Origin: Nitratireductor sp.
Lineage (GTDB): Bacteria; Pseudomonadota; Alphaproteobacteria; Rhizobiales; Rhizobiaceae
Direction: 5' to 3'
Length of the DNA: 64,000 nucleotides
Assembly: GCA_020637805.1 (NCBI GenBank)
Contig: JACKJU010000014.1
Span: 12,127 to 76,126 of the forward strand
In this document: positions 8,817 through 16,673 of the stretch, in pieces
How positions within the stretch are numbered: position 1 is the first letter of the stretch
How the letters are laid out: each line of letters opens with the position of its first letter
Notes under the pieces: model-generated
Databases searched by the model: none
Seen by the model: the letters and a program-made list of their open reading frames with translations, nothing else
What the model was told of the DNA's origin: nothing
Made by a program: the position numbers and the translations under genes

Positions 8817-8847
8817 CCGGCACGGGCTGCAGACGAGAAGTCAAACT

Positions 8848-8880
8848 GGCCGGGAAGCTCCGTCTTCCCGGCCTTTCTTT
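8848..8880 (+). terminator. Rho-independent terminator of the oxidase gene
   Basis: A perfect 10-bp stem (GGCCGGGAAG / CTTCCCGGCC) with a 6-base loop is followed by a T-rich tail. It begins 32 bases after the stop codon. Confidence 0.9.
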
Positions 8881-9008
8881 TGGCTGTTCTTCGCACTCGC
8901 ACGCCTGACACGAGACGTGTTACCAATCGGGATGCCGCTGAACCACCCGCCTGATTTACTGTGCGGTCCAGTCGCATTTACCCACCAGTTTTAACTGAGG
9001 AGCACGAA

Positions 9009-9440
9009 ATGACAGACCTTGCCGGCAGCATCGGAGACAGTGCCAAATTCACCAAGACGGTAAGCGAGAGCGACGTTTACCTCTACGCCGGCATTACCGG
9101 CGACATGGCACCCAACCACCTGGACGCCGCCTATATGCAGAAATCGAAATGGGGTCAGCGCCAGGCCCACGGTGCGCTGCTAGTCGGATTCATGTCTACA
9201 GCGGTCAGCCTTTCCGTGGGCAACCACCGCGAGGGAGACGAAACGCCTGTCTCACTTGGGTTTGACCGTGTGAGGTTCCTCAAGCCTGTCTTCTTTGGTG
9301 ACACGATCACCACGAGCTTCGAAGTAACCGAAGTGGATTCCGAAAAACGACGGGTAATGGGAAAACTGGAATGCCACAACCAGGATGGCGATCTCGTGGC
9401 GGTGGCCACTCACATAGAGAAATGGGTTCCCAACACCTGA
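9009..9440 (+). CDS. MaoC-like (R)-specific enoyl-CoA hydratase family protein
   Basis: A 143-residue protein. ATG 9009 follows TGAGGAGCACGAA, a good ribosome site. It is a single hot-dog domain with the hydratase block YAGITGDMAPNHLD. Asp32 and His37 have the Asp-x4-His spacing of PhaJ-type enoyl-CoA hydratases, and a following GQRQAHGALLVGFMS block is typical of MaoC proteins. The C-terminal part (VRFLKPVFFGDTI, VTEVDSEKRRV) also matches the family. It is isolated between the oxidase terminator and rpoH, so its substrate cannot be read from context. It may serve a small acyl-CoA or a beta-hydroxyacid pathway. Confidence 0.85.
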   Translation: MTDLAGSIGDSAKFTKTVSESDVYLYAGITGDMAPNHLDAAYMQKSKWGQRQAHGALLVGFMSTAVSLSVGNHREGDETPVSLGFDRVRFLKPVFFGDTITTSFEVTEVDSEKRRVMGKLECHNQDGDLVAVATHIEKWVPNT

Positions 9441-9738
9441 ACCCTGTCCAACTGAAATCAAACGTCCTTGAGGGCCCCGAAATCGCCCAAATGCCCTGCA
9501 AATTCAGGCAGAACGTATATTACATCAAATTAATACAAGGGGGTTTGCAAATCTGATATGCAATAACCATATCATTTTCAAAGCGGCTGGCTTCGGCAGC
9601 CGCTGGCAAGGTTCGCCAAAGTGGTGCCTGGTCAAGAGATGAGGAGACAGTCTTCTCTTTTCAAGGCACCTCTGCTGCAAGGCCCGTGAGGAACGGGCAC
9701 GGTGGCCGGGGACCTGAACGAGCAAAGGAGGGTGCTTT
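9441..9738 (+). promoter_or_regulatory. rpoH leader region
   Basis: 298 bases upstream of rpoH. The first half is AT-rich (9510-9590) and may hold the promoter. The second half has a short hairpin GCCCGT / ACGGGC at 9682-9698. AAAGGAGGG (9724-9732) is the rpoH ribosome site. The region is longer than most gaps here, consistent with regulated transcription or translation of a heat-shock sigma factor, but I could not draw a structure that sequesters the start codon. Confidence 0.35.
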
Positions 9739-10668
9739 ATGGCCCAATCACTGACGACTGCCCGCACGCTTCCCAGCGTGGCTTCGGGCGAAAACGGACT
9801 TTCCAGATATTTGCAGGAAATCCGCCGGTTCCCGATGCTGGAGCCGGACGAAGAGTACATGCTTGCCAAGCGGTATCAGGAACATGACGATTCCGATGCT
9901 GCCCACAAGCTGGTTACCAGCCATCTGCGTCTCGTGGCAAAGATTGCCATGGGCTATCGCGGCTATGGTCTGCCGATCGGCGAAGTCATTTCCGAGGGCA
10001 ATGTCGGCCTGATGCAGGCTGTCAAGAAGTTCGACCCGGAGAAGGGTTTCCGCCTCGCCACCTATGCCATGTGGTGGATCAAGGCTGCCATTCAGGAATA
10101 CGTTCTTCGTTCCTGGTCGCTGGTCAAGATGGGTACTACTGCCAACCAGAAGAAACTGTTCTTCAACCTGCGCAAGGCAAAGGGCAAGATCCAGGCACTT
10201 GAAGACGGCGACATGACGCCGGACCAGGTCAAGGAGATCGCAACGAAGCTTGGCGTCTCAGAAGAAGAGGTCATTTCCATGAACCGCCGTCTTGGCGGTG
10301 ACGCTTCGCTCAACGCGCCGATCAAGGCAACCGAGGGCGAAAGCGGCGAATGGCAGGATTGGCTGGTAGACGATACCGACAATGCCGAGCAGATCCTCGT
10401 TCGCGAGGACGAGATGGACTCGCGCCGTCAGATGCTACGCGAAGCGCTCGACGTCCTGACCGACCGCGAGAAGCGCATCTTCCTGGCGCGCCGCCTGGAA
10501 GAAAGTCCGATCACCCTGGAGGAACTCTCCACCGAGTTCGACATCTCCCGGGAACGCGTTCGCCAGATCGAGGTTCGCGCCTTCGAGAAGGTGCAGAAAG
10601 CCATGGTACAGGCTGCAAGGGACATGGCGTCGGACAGCCGCAAGGCGCTGGAAGATCACAGCGCATGA
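9739..10668 (+). CDS. rpoH: RNA polymerase heat-shock sigma factor RpoH
   Basis: A 309-residue sigma-70 family protein of the sigma-32 group. Region 1.2 (LSRYLQEIRRFPMLEPDEEY) is followed by region 2 with the RpoH-box-like MGYRGYGLPIGEVISEGNVG and the -10-binding helix ATYAMWWIKAAIQEY, then region 3 and region 4 (ITLEELSTEFDISRERVRQIE) for the -35 element. It directs transcription of chaperone and protease genes after heat or envelope stress. In many bacteria RpoH is degraded by FtsH, which is also encoded in this window (26116-28044). Hyphomicrobiales often carry two rpoH genes; this sequence resembles the main RpoH1 type, but the subtype is inference. Confidence 0.96.
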   Translation: MAQSLTTARTLPSVASGENGLSRYLQEIRRFPMLEPDEEYMLAKRYQEHDDSDAAHKLVTSHLRLVAKIAMGYRGYGLPIGEVISEGNVGLMQAVKKFDPEKGFRLATYAMWWIKAAIQEYVLRSWSLVKMGTTANQKKLFFNLRKAKGKIQALEDGDMTPDQVKEIATKLGVSEEEVISMNRRLGGDASLNAPIKATEGESGEWQDWLVDDTDNAEQILVREDEMDSRRQMLREALDVLTDREKRIFLARRLEESPITLEELSTEFDISRERVRQIEVRAFEKVQKAMVQAARDMASDSRKALEDHSA

Positions 10669-10730
10669 CCTGAAACCGGCATGACGGCTTTCCGCCATGC
10701 CCTCTATGCCAAGCAAGTCGATGCAATGGA

Positions 10731-10765
10731 AAAAGGCCGGGGTTCGCTCCGGCCTTTTCCTTTTT
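10731..10765 (+). terminator. Rho-independent terminator of rpoH
   Basis: The stem AAAAGGCCGG / CCGGCCTTTT has an 8-base loop and is followed by CCTTTTT. It lies 62 bases after the rpoH stop. Confidence 0.9.
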
Positions 10766-10843
10766 GGGTCCATGTTTTCAATCCAGCGGATCAGTAAAAG
10801 GAAACACGCTGAATGGAGGTGTGCAGCCTCCCCGCACCCGCCG

Positions 10844-11254
10844 TCAATGCTCCGTAACGCAGAGCTCATGGTCCGCCAGCGTTTCGATGACCTTGCAATC
10901 GGCCACCGTTCCGCCATCGCAGGCGGAGATTCGTTGAAGTTCCATCTCCAGGCGCCTCAACCGCGCTATCCTGTCCTGAACCTCTTCGAGATGGCGCACC
11001 GCAATTGCGTGCGCGTTTCCACACGGCTTTTCCGGATGCGCTGACAGTTCCAGCAATTCGCGAATGTCATCAATGGAAAACCCGAGTTCCCGCGAATGAC
11101 GGACGAAGGCTAGCCGGTCGAGCCCCGCCTTCGAATAGCGCCGCTGGTTGCCATCGGAACGCTCCGCAGCTTCCAGCAGACCCATCTGTTCGTAGTAGCG
11201 GATCGTGGGAACCTTCACACCGGTGCGCTTCGAGAGTTGCCCGATCGAATACAT
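10844..11254 (-). CDS. MerR-family divalent-metal-responsive regulator
   Basis: A 136-residue protein. The N-terminal winged helix (YSIGQLSKRTGVKVPTIRYYEQMGLL) is classic MerR, followed by the dimerisation helix (about residues 78-110) and a metal loop. Cys78, Cys112 and Cys120 match the three ligand positions of CadR/ZntR-type sensors. Copper-sensing CueR has Ser at the position of Cys78, so Zn, Cd or Pb is more likely than Cu(I); that is inference. There is an extra Cys132. The gene is divergent from the cation-efflux gene at 11344, and the MerR operator lies between them. Confidence 0.9.
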   Translation of the reverse strand: MYSIGQLSKRTGVKVPTIRYYEQMGLLEAAERSDGNQRRYSKAGLDRLAFVRHSRELGFSIDDIRELLELSAHPEKPCGNAHAIAVRHLEEVQDRIARLRRLEMELQRISACDGGTVADCKVIETLADHELCVTEH

Positions 11255-11275
11255 GAAATTTCTCGCCTTCCGGGG

Positions 11276-11306
11276 TTGAACCTCTAGTGACTAGAGCAAG
11301 TATATG
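11276..11306 (+). promoter_or_regulatory. MerR-type promoter/operator with 19-bp spacer
   Basis: TTGAAC (11276-11281), a 19-base spacer, then TATATG (11301-11306) form an overlong promoter of the kind MerR proteins untwist on metal binding. The spacer contains the perfect dyad CTCTAG-TGA-CTAGAG (11282-11296). Transcription would start near 11313 and enter the efflux gene at 11344. Confidence 0.88.
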
Positions 11307-11343
11307 TAGCTTCATGGCACATGATCAAGAACCGGAAAACCTC

Positions 11344-12093
11344 ATGACCACGACCATCTCCGATGCTTCCACAAGCACCTCCTGTTCCTCGGGTTCCGCC
11401 TGCGGCTGCTCGGGCAACCCCGCTTTCGACGGCATGGACCGGCGATATCGCTTGATCCTTTGGGTGGTTATCGCGATCAACGGGATCATGTTTTTTGTCG
11501 AGATGGCGGCAGGCCAGCTTGCCGGATCTCAGGCGCTCAAGGCCGACGCCCTCGACTTTCTGGGCGATACACTGACCTACGGCATGAGCCTCGCGGTCAT
11601 CGGCATGAGCCTGAAGGTCCGTTCCACCGCCGCGCTCATCAAGGGCGCAAGCCTCGCCGCGATGGGTCTGTTCGTCCTGGTCACCACGCTTTACCAGTTC
11701 CTGGTGCTGGGCGTACCGGAAGCGCAGATCATGGGCACAATCGGCTTTCTGGCGCTCGCGGCCAACCTCGCCAGCGTGCTGTTGCTGATGCGCTACAAGG
11801 ATGGCGATGCCAATGTGCGCTCCGTCTGGCTTTGTTCGCGCAATGACGCGATCGGCAATGTCATGGTGATGCTGGCATCGGGTGCGGTTTGGCTTACCGC
11901 CACGGCGTGGCCGGATCTCGTGGTCGCGTTGGCAATGGCAAGCCTATTCCTGAAATCATCGTGGAGCATTCTGACCCAGGCATGGGCGGAATACCGCAGC
12001 GGCGAAGATTCCGGCGCGCTCCTGAGCCACGGGCACGACCATTCGCACGATCATGACAATGGTGGCGGCCATGCGCACGGCCACCACCATTGA
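11344..12093 (+). CDS. Cation diffusion facilitator (CDF) metal efflux transporter
   Basis: A 249-residue protein. ATG 11344 leaves a leader of about 30 bases from the predicted MerR-driven start; ATG 11314 would sit almost on the transcription start. The N-terminus is Ser/Cys-rich (SCSSGSACGCSG). Five or six membrane helices follow, with paired acidic metal-site motifs in helix 2 (ADALDFLGD) and helix 5 (SRNDAIGN). The protein ends in a His/Asp tail (HGHDHSHDHD...HAHGHHH) and lacks the usual cytoplasmic CDF dimerisation domain. It exports divalent metal from the cytoplasm. The Cys-rich head and His-rich tail probably bind metal. Control by the neighbouring MerR protein is directly supported by the operator. 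Confidence 0.9.
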   Translation: MTTTISDASTSTSCSSGSACGCSGNPAFDGMDRRYRLILWVVIAINGIMFFVEMAAGQLAGSQALKADALDFLGDTLTYGMSLAVIGMSLKVRSTAALIKGASLAAMGLFVLVTTLYQFLVLGVPEAQIMGTIGFLALAANLASVLLLMRYKDGDANVRSVWLCSRNDAIGNVMVMLASGAVWLTATAWPDLVVALAMASLFLKSSWSILTQAWAEYRSGEDSGALLSHGHDHSHDHDNGGGHAHGHHH

Positions 12094-12102
12094 TCCGGAT
12101 CG

Positions 12103-13038
12103 CTATCTCAGTTCCACGGCATATTCATCGACTGGCGGAATTTGCTTGATGAGCCCGCTTTCCTTCATGAAGGTAGCGAAGCGTTCATAGCGCTTGCGAT
12201 CGAGCGCCGCCGGGCGCTTGGCAAGGCGCGGCAGCGTGTCGTACCAGGCGCGCTTGTTCAGGTCATTGGCGAGGTCAGGCTGGTCCTTGATGAACATTTC
12301 CCACGATTCATCGGGGTGATTCGTGATGAAAAGGGTCGCCTCTTCGATCACGTCCAGGAACTTCGGGAATCGCGGATCACCGGCACTGTCCTTTTTCGCC
12401 ACGAAGACCAGTTCATCATATACCGGCACGCCATTCTCCTCGGGGAAGAAAGCTATTCCGGGATGACCCTCGATATCGAGCTGGTTGAGTTCGAAATTGC
12501 GGAACGCACCGATAACCGCATCCACCTGACCGGAGATAAGGGACGGCGACAGCGAAAAATTGATGTTGACCAGTTTGACGTCTTCGAGCGAAAGACCGGC
12601 CGTCTTCAGCATTGCACCGAGGACCGCATCCTCAAATCCGCCTACCGAAAACCCCACTGTCTTGCCTTTCAGATCAGCAATCGATTTGATCCCGCCATCC
12701 TTCAAGACGACCAGCGAGTTGAGCGGAGTTTCGGCAATCGTGCCTATGCGAACGAGCGGCAATCCCTCGTCCACCTGCACATGCAATTGCGGCTGATAGG
12801 TAATCGCGATTTCGGCCTGACCTGCAGCAACAAGACGTGGCGGCGCGGAAGGATCGGCCGGCGGGACAAGTTCGACATCCAGTCCGGCCGCTTCGAACAT
12901 GCCGCGATGGCGCGCGACGATCAGCGCGGCATGGTCCGGATTGACGAACCAGTCCAGCAAAACGGTCAGCTTCTCGTTCGCCATGGCAGGCAGCGGCGCA
13001 ACGAGAAGACAGATTGAGAGCAGCAATATCCGTATCAT
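12103..13038 (-). CDS. thiY: ThiY-like ABC substrate-binding protein for thiamine precursor
   Basis: A 311-residue protein with a signal peptide (MIRILLLSICLLVAPLPAMA). It is of the NMT1/THI5-like fold: LDWFVNPDHAALIVARHRGMF at the start of the mature part is typical of ThiY, which binds N-formyl-4-amino-5-aminomethyl-2-methylpyrimidine, a pyrimidine salvage precursor of thiamine. It is the second gene after a TPP riboswitch and lies 21 bases behind the permease gene. The riboswitch makes a thiamine-pathway ligand very likely. No ATPase gene follows; the next gene is the convergent CDF gene. Confidence 0.87.
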   Translation of the reverse strand: MIRILLLSICLLVAPLPAMANEKLTVLLDWFVNPDHAALIVARHRGMFEAAGLDVELVPPADPSAPPRLVAAGQAEIAITYQPQLHVQVDEGLPLVRIGTIAETPLNSLVVLKDGGIKSIADLKGKTVGFSVGGFEDAVLGAMLKTAGLSLEDVKLVNINFSLSPSLISGQVDAVIGAFRNFELNQLDIEGHPGIAFFPEENGVPVYDELVFVAKKDSAGDPRFPKFLDVIEEATLFITNHPDESWEMFIKDQPDLANDLNKRAWYDTLPRLAKRPAALDRKRYERFATFMKESGLIKQIPPVDEYAVELR

Positions 13039-13059
13039 GAGGAAACTCCGTTTGGGCGG

Positions 13060-13824
13060 TCAGGCAGTCCTGCCTTCCCACCAGATTATTCGGTTGACGA
13101 GGAAGACAACCCCCAGACGCATGAGCCAGGCGAACAGGCCAAGCAGAATGAGGGCGGCAAAGACAACAGCTGTTTGTGTGCGGGCGTTCGCCTGCAGCAT
13201 GACGAAGCCCAGCCCACCTGCCGCACCCGCCCACTCGCCGACGACCGCCCCGATGGGCGCAACTGTCGCTGCGATTTTCAGCCCCGATCCAAGCGAGGGA
13301 AGAGCGGCGGGAAGCCGGATCAGCACGAGTTCCTTCACCCTGCCCGCGCCCCAGCTTTTGGAAAGATCGAGATAGGTGGATGGCGTCGCGCGCAGACCGT
13401 CGTGAAAGGCAGATGCCACCGGAAAGAAGATGATCAGCGATGCCATGACGACTTTCGAGCCGAGGCCGAAGCCGAACCAGATCACCAGTAGCGGCGCGAT
13501 GGCAAAGACTGGCAGCGTCTGCGTCAGCACGACGACGGGCATGACGTATCGCTCCGCCAGCCGGAAATGAGACAGAAGAAGAGCCACCGCAGCGCCTGCC
13601 GCAGAACCGGCAACGAATCCGAGTACGATTTCGCGGATGGTGATCCACGAATTTCTGGCAAGGTAGGAAAACTGGCTGGAGAAAACTTCAGCGACATCGG
13701 CAGGCGATGGAAACAGGAAGCGTGGCGGCTGGAAAAGGCTCACGCCAGCCTGCCATGCGCAAAGCAGCACGGCGGCAATCAATGCCCCGCGCACCGCCCT
13801 TGCTGCCCATGATCTGTCGTCCAT
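13060..13824 (-). CDS. thiX: ABC transporter permease, thiamine-precursor uptake (ThiX-like)
   Basis: A 254-residue inner-membrane protein of the SsuC/TauC permease family. ATG 13824 (MDDRSWAARAV) was chosen because it lies downstream of the riboswitch and is preceded by GAGCGG; the longer frame would read through the riboswitch. About six membrane helices are visible. The EAA-type loop is present as SKSWGAGRVKELVLIRLPAALP, the contact for an ATPase subunit. It is the first gene of the TPP-controlled transcript and is followed by the binding protein. An ATPase must come from another locus if the transporter is active. Confidence 0.87.
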   Translation of the reverse strand: MDDRSWAARAVRGALIAAVLLCAWQAGVSLFQPPRFLFPSPADVAEVFSSQFSYLARNSWITIREIVLGFVAGSAAGAAVALLLSHFRLAERYVMPVVVLTQTLPVFAIAPLLVIWFGFGLGSKVVMASLIIFFPVASAFHDGLRATPSTYLDLSKSWGAGRVKELVLIRLPAALPSLGSGLKIAATVAPIGAVVGEWAGAAGGLGFVMLQANARTQTAVVFAALILLGLFAWLMRLGVVFLVNRIIWWEGRTA

Positions 13825-13930
13825 GTTCCGCTCGCCGTTCCTGATAGGAAATCGGCAGCGTGGCCCGGCGGGGATTCCGGACGTCAAGCATGGCAAAGAG
13901 CAGAAGGATAAACGGCGTTGAGCCCGTCTC

Positions 13931-14044
13931 CATCCCTTCGCCGGCATTATCCGGATCAGGTTCCCGACCGGACCGGCATCTGCCGGTTTTCCGGTCAAGG
14001 GTTCGGCATTTGCCATCTCAGCCCGCTCTGGCAGGCACCCCTTG
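13931..14044 (-). promoter_or_regulatory. TPP riboswitch (THI element)
   Basis: Read on the minus strand from 14044, the order is GGGGTGCC, GGCTGAGA, ACCCTTGACC, then an extra stem, GAACCTGATCCGGATAATGCC and GGCGAAGGGATGG. These are the conserved P1-P5 segments of the THI box, including CTGAGA and the CCGGATAATGCC core. It ends 106 bases before the permease start. Thiamine pyrophosphate binding would shut the operon off. The rest of the 297-base gap (13825-14121) shows no gene. Confidence 0.96.
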
Positions 14045-14121
14045 GAGTTTGGGCGATAGTATCCCTGGCAGCGGCTTGACGCAAGCACCCCAGCTCGGCG
14101 GGCAAACCGGAAGGAAGACCC

Positions 14122-16596
14122 TTACCGGTTTTTCCAGTCTGCTAGCGCCTTGTCGAAGACCTCCTTGCCGGACGAACCTTTTTCAAGTGCCAGCAATGCC
14201 CGGCGGCCCGAGACATACCTTATGGGAATGTCGATCCAGTCGGAGGATTCCATCAAGGTTTCGTTTGCCTGCTTCGCCTGTTCCAGATTGTTCAGGGCAA
14301 TCAGGAAATAGCCATTGTCGATCTTGACCGGAACGCCAACCAGGCTCTGTCCACGTGCACTTTCATTGGCTTTCATTACGAAACGCGAAACGTCATCAAT
14401 GCCGCCGCCGGAAAACTCGGGCAAGACGGTGAAGTTGAGCTCGATGATGTGGCTTGCAGACAATGCTTGGTCCACGTTCCGGCGGATGATGATTTCCAGG
14501 TTCAACCCGCGGCCGGGAACTTCAAGCGCTCCCTTGATCACCGGCTCGGGAGGCATCCCGTCTTCGGGCGAGCGCTCGTCGATGCTCCACGCCACGCGCG
14601 CTTCGTCACGGCTAGCACCGCCATCCCCGCCACCTTCCTCATAGAGATAGGCGGTCTGTCCCCCGGCGGGCAAAGCCTGCTGTGGTTCCTGCACTGCCTG
14701 ATCTGCACTGTTCTGAGCATCTGTCGCAGTCGCCCCATCGGAAGCCGTGTCTTCCTGAACGGGAGGCTCCTCCGTGGTCGAATCCGGTTCCGCCAGTGGT
14801 TCTGGTTCCGCCGTTGCCGGATCGGGCTCCACCGTCACTGCCGATTGGCTGTCCTGCGGCTGTTCGCCGACCGTATCGGCCCCCATCTCGCCGACGCTCT
14901 TTTCTTCCATGCCGGAAGACTGGCCATCGGGAATGGAAGTTTCAGGCTCCATTGGCGCCTCGGCATCCGGTGCCGGCGCATCTTCGCTGGAACCCAGGCG
15001 TTCGGTGTTCTTCCCGATTTCCTCGGAGGCGGTATCGGCTGGCGGTTCTGCAGGAGCGCTTTCTTGCTGCGCAGCTACTTCTTCGCCCTGCTTGCCCGTC
15101 AGGCCATTGACGATTTCGGTCAGCTTCTCGCGGTTCATCCAGCCTGCATAGGCTCCACCCCCGAGCAATGCCAGGAGCAAGATTCCGGCAAGGATCTTTC
15201 CCGCGCCGCCCTTCTTCTCCTGTTGCGGGAGAGGACGTCTGGCAGCCGGCGGGAAATCCTCCATTCCAGGACCGGAAGGCGGCACAGCAGGGCCGCCGTG
15301 CATCGGTCCTGGCGGCGGCATCTGGGGCTGAGGCGGTTGAGGAGTGTCAGCCTGCGGGAATGGCCGTGGGGTAGCTGGCGCACCAAAGGGAGCAGTTGCG
15401 GCCTGTCGCACCGGCGGTTCCTGCCTTGCAGGTTCCGGCATCGGCGGCGCGTCGAGAACAGGCTCCGGTACGTCGACGCCCGGCTCATCCCCGGTCCTTG
15501 AGGCGGCCGGGTTCAGCGCATCGTCGCGATCATGTGCAAGTTGGTCGAACGCATCGGCAAAGGCATCCGCCGTGTATTCCTCTTCTGCACCCGCACCGCC
15601 CTGAGGCACATTAATTTGAGGAGGCATACCGGCATCGGGCGATACCCTGGCCTCCCATCCTTCGGCACCGGCATTGATTGCGTCTGCAAGTTCATCGAAA
15701 GCGTCATCTTCCGAATAGACCGGTGGCTCATACTCAACGCCGGATGGCTCCACTGGCTGATGATCCACCTGCGCCGAATATCCAGGCTCACTGGCAGGAG
15801 CCTGGGGCGGCTGATTTTCCCCAACTGGTCCCTTCAGCGGTTCGGCAGGCTGCGGTGGCATTTCCATGGAAGGAACCGCCGGATCTTCGGCTGGAGCGAG
15901 CGGTTCATCCAGCACATCTGCCAAGCTCTCCGGTTCCCGGAGGGAGGAACTATTGCCCTCCTCCGGCAAGCCGCCGGTTTGGCCATGCGACGTCTCGGCA
16001 AATTTCGGTTCCTCGGGAAGCATCCATTCGGATTCAATCGATTCCGGAGGCTCCGGCTCCTCGACAGGCCGAGCGGATTCTTGTGCCGCTTCAACTGGCC
16101 CCGCAGTTGTGGAAGCAGCCGTCACTGGCGGAGCCGGTGGCTCCGGCGGCGCCGGCGGGACTTCACTTGCTGTTCTCCGCTGCGGCTCCGCTGGAGCAGG
16201 CGGCAGGGGAACCCCGGCATCCTGCGGCGATGCGCGAGGTGGCGCTGGCGGCTCGGCCGCGGGCGGCGGCGGCGCTGGTACCGGCTCTGGCTCCGGCTGT
16301 ACTGGAGCTTCCGGCACCACTGGTTTTTCCGCAGGTGCAGACGGGGCTGGAGTAACTGCAGGATCGGGAATCGAAAGCGCATCGGCCGCTGCCTGTTCCG
16401 CCTCGACCTCCGCGATTGCCGCTTCCAGCATCTGCAATTGGCGGTCGATGGCCGCCTGAGACGGGGCTGGTGTCATCCCCCGCAACTGGCGTTCGATCGC
16501 TGACCGCGCCTTGCCGTAGATGTTGACACGCGAGGAAGCGTTATTCTCCTGCAGGCCTGCGATGGCCTTGTTCAGGATTGAAGCATAATCCGCCAT
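14122..16596 (-). CDS. Large Pro/Glu/Ala-rich single-pass membrane protein, function unknown
   Basis: An 824-residue protein. Residues 1-75 are a short helical segment (YASILNKAIAGLQENNASSRVNIYGKARSAIERQ). Residues 75-460 are low-complexity and predicted disordered, dominated by Pro, Glu and Ala. One membrane helix lies at about 464-484 (GKILAGILLLALLGGGAYAGW), preceded by a KK basic patch, so the N-terminal half is probably cytoplasmic. A second acidic disordered stretch follows, and then a folded periplasmic domain (about 660-824: AYLYEEGGG, ARVAWSIDE, NLEIIIRRN, HIIELNFTV). It is transcribed with and downstream of purA (77 bases apart). I recognise it as a conserved hypothetical of Hyphomicrobiales found beside purA. 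Role unknown. Confidence 0.82.
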   Translation of the reverse strand: MADYASILNKAIAGLQENNASSRVNIYGKARSAIERQLRGMTPAPSQAAIDRQLQMLEAAIAEVEAEQAAADALSIPDPAVTPAPSAPAEKPVVPEAPVQPEPEPVPAPPPPAAEPPAPPRASPQDAGVPLPPAPAEPQRRTASEVPPAPPEPPAPPVTAASTTAGPVEAAQESARPVEEPEPPESIESEWMLPEEPKFAETSHGQTGGLPEEGNSSSLREPESLADVLDEPLAPAEDPAVPSMEMPPQPAEPLKGPVGENQPPQAPASEPGYSAQVDHQPVEPSGVEYEPPVYSEDDAFDELADAINAGAEGWEARVSPDAGMPPQINVPQGGAGAEEEYTADAFADAFDQLAHDRDDALNPAASRTGDEPGVDVPEPVLDAPPMPEPARQEPPVRQAATAPFGAPATPRPFPQADTPQPPQPQMPPPGPMHGGPAVPPSGPGMEDFPPAARRPLPQQEKKGGAGKILAGILLLALLGGGAYAGWMNREKLTEIVNGLTGKQGEEVAAQQESAPAEPPADTASEEIGKNTERLGSSEDAPAPDAEAPMEPETSIPDGQSSGMEEKSVGEMGADTVGEQPQDSQSAVTVEPDPATAEPEPLAEPDSTTEEPPVQEDTASDGATATDAQNSADQAVQEPQQALPAGGQTAYLYEEGGGDGGASRDEARVAWSIDERSPEDGMPPEPVIKGALEVPGRGLNLEIIIRRNVDQALSASHIIELNFTVLPEFSGGGIDDVSRFVMKANESARGQSLVGVPVKIDNGYFLIALNNLEQAKQANETLMESSDWIDIPIRYVSGRRALLALEKGSSGKEVFDKALADWKNR

Positions 16597-16673
16597 TTAC
16601 TCTGGTTCCGCATCCCTCAATGAACGTCCGCAACAAACTCAAATTGCGAACGTTGTAAATCTACAGTCTTGTT

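Noticed and set aside
9682..9698. rpoH RNA thermometer
   Set aside because: The hairpin is short and does not include the ribosome site or start codon; I could not draw a structure masking them.
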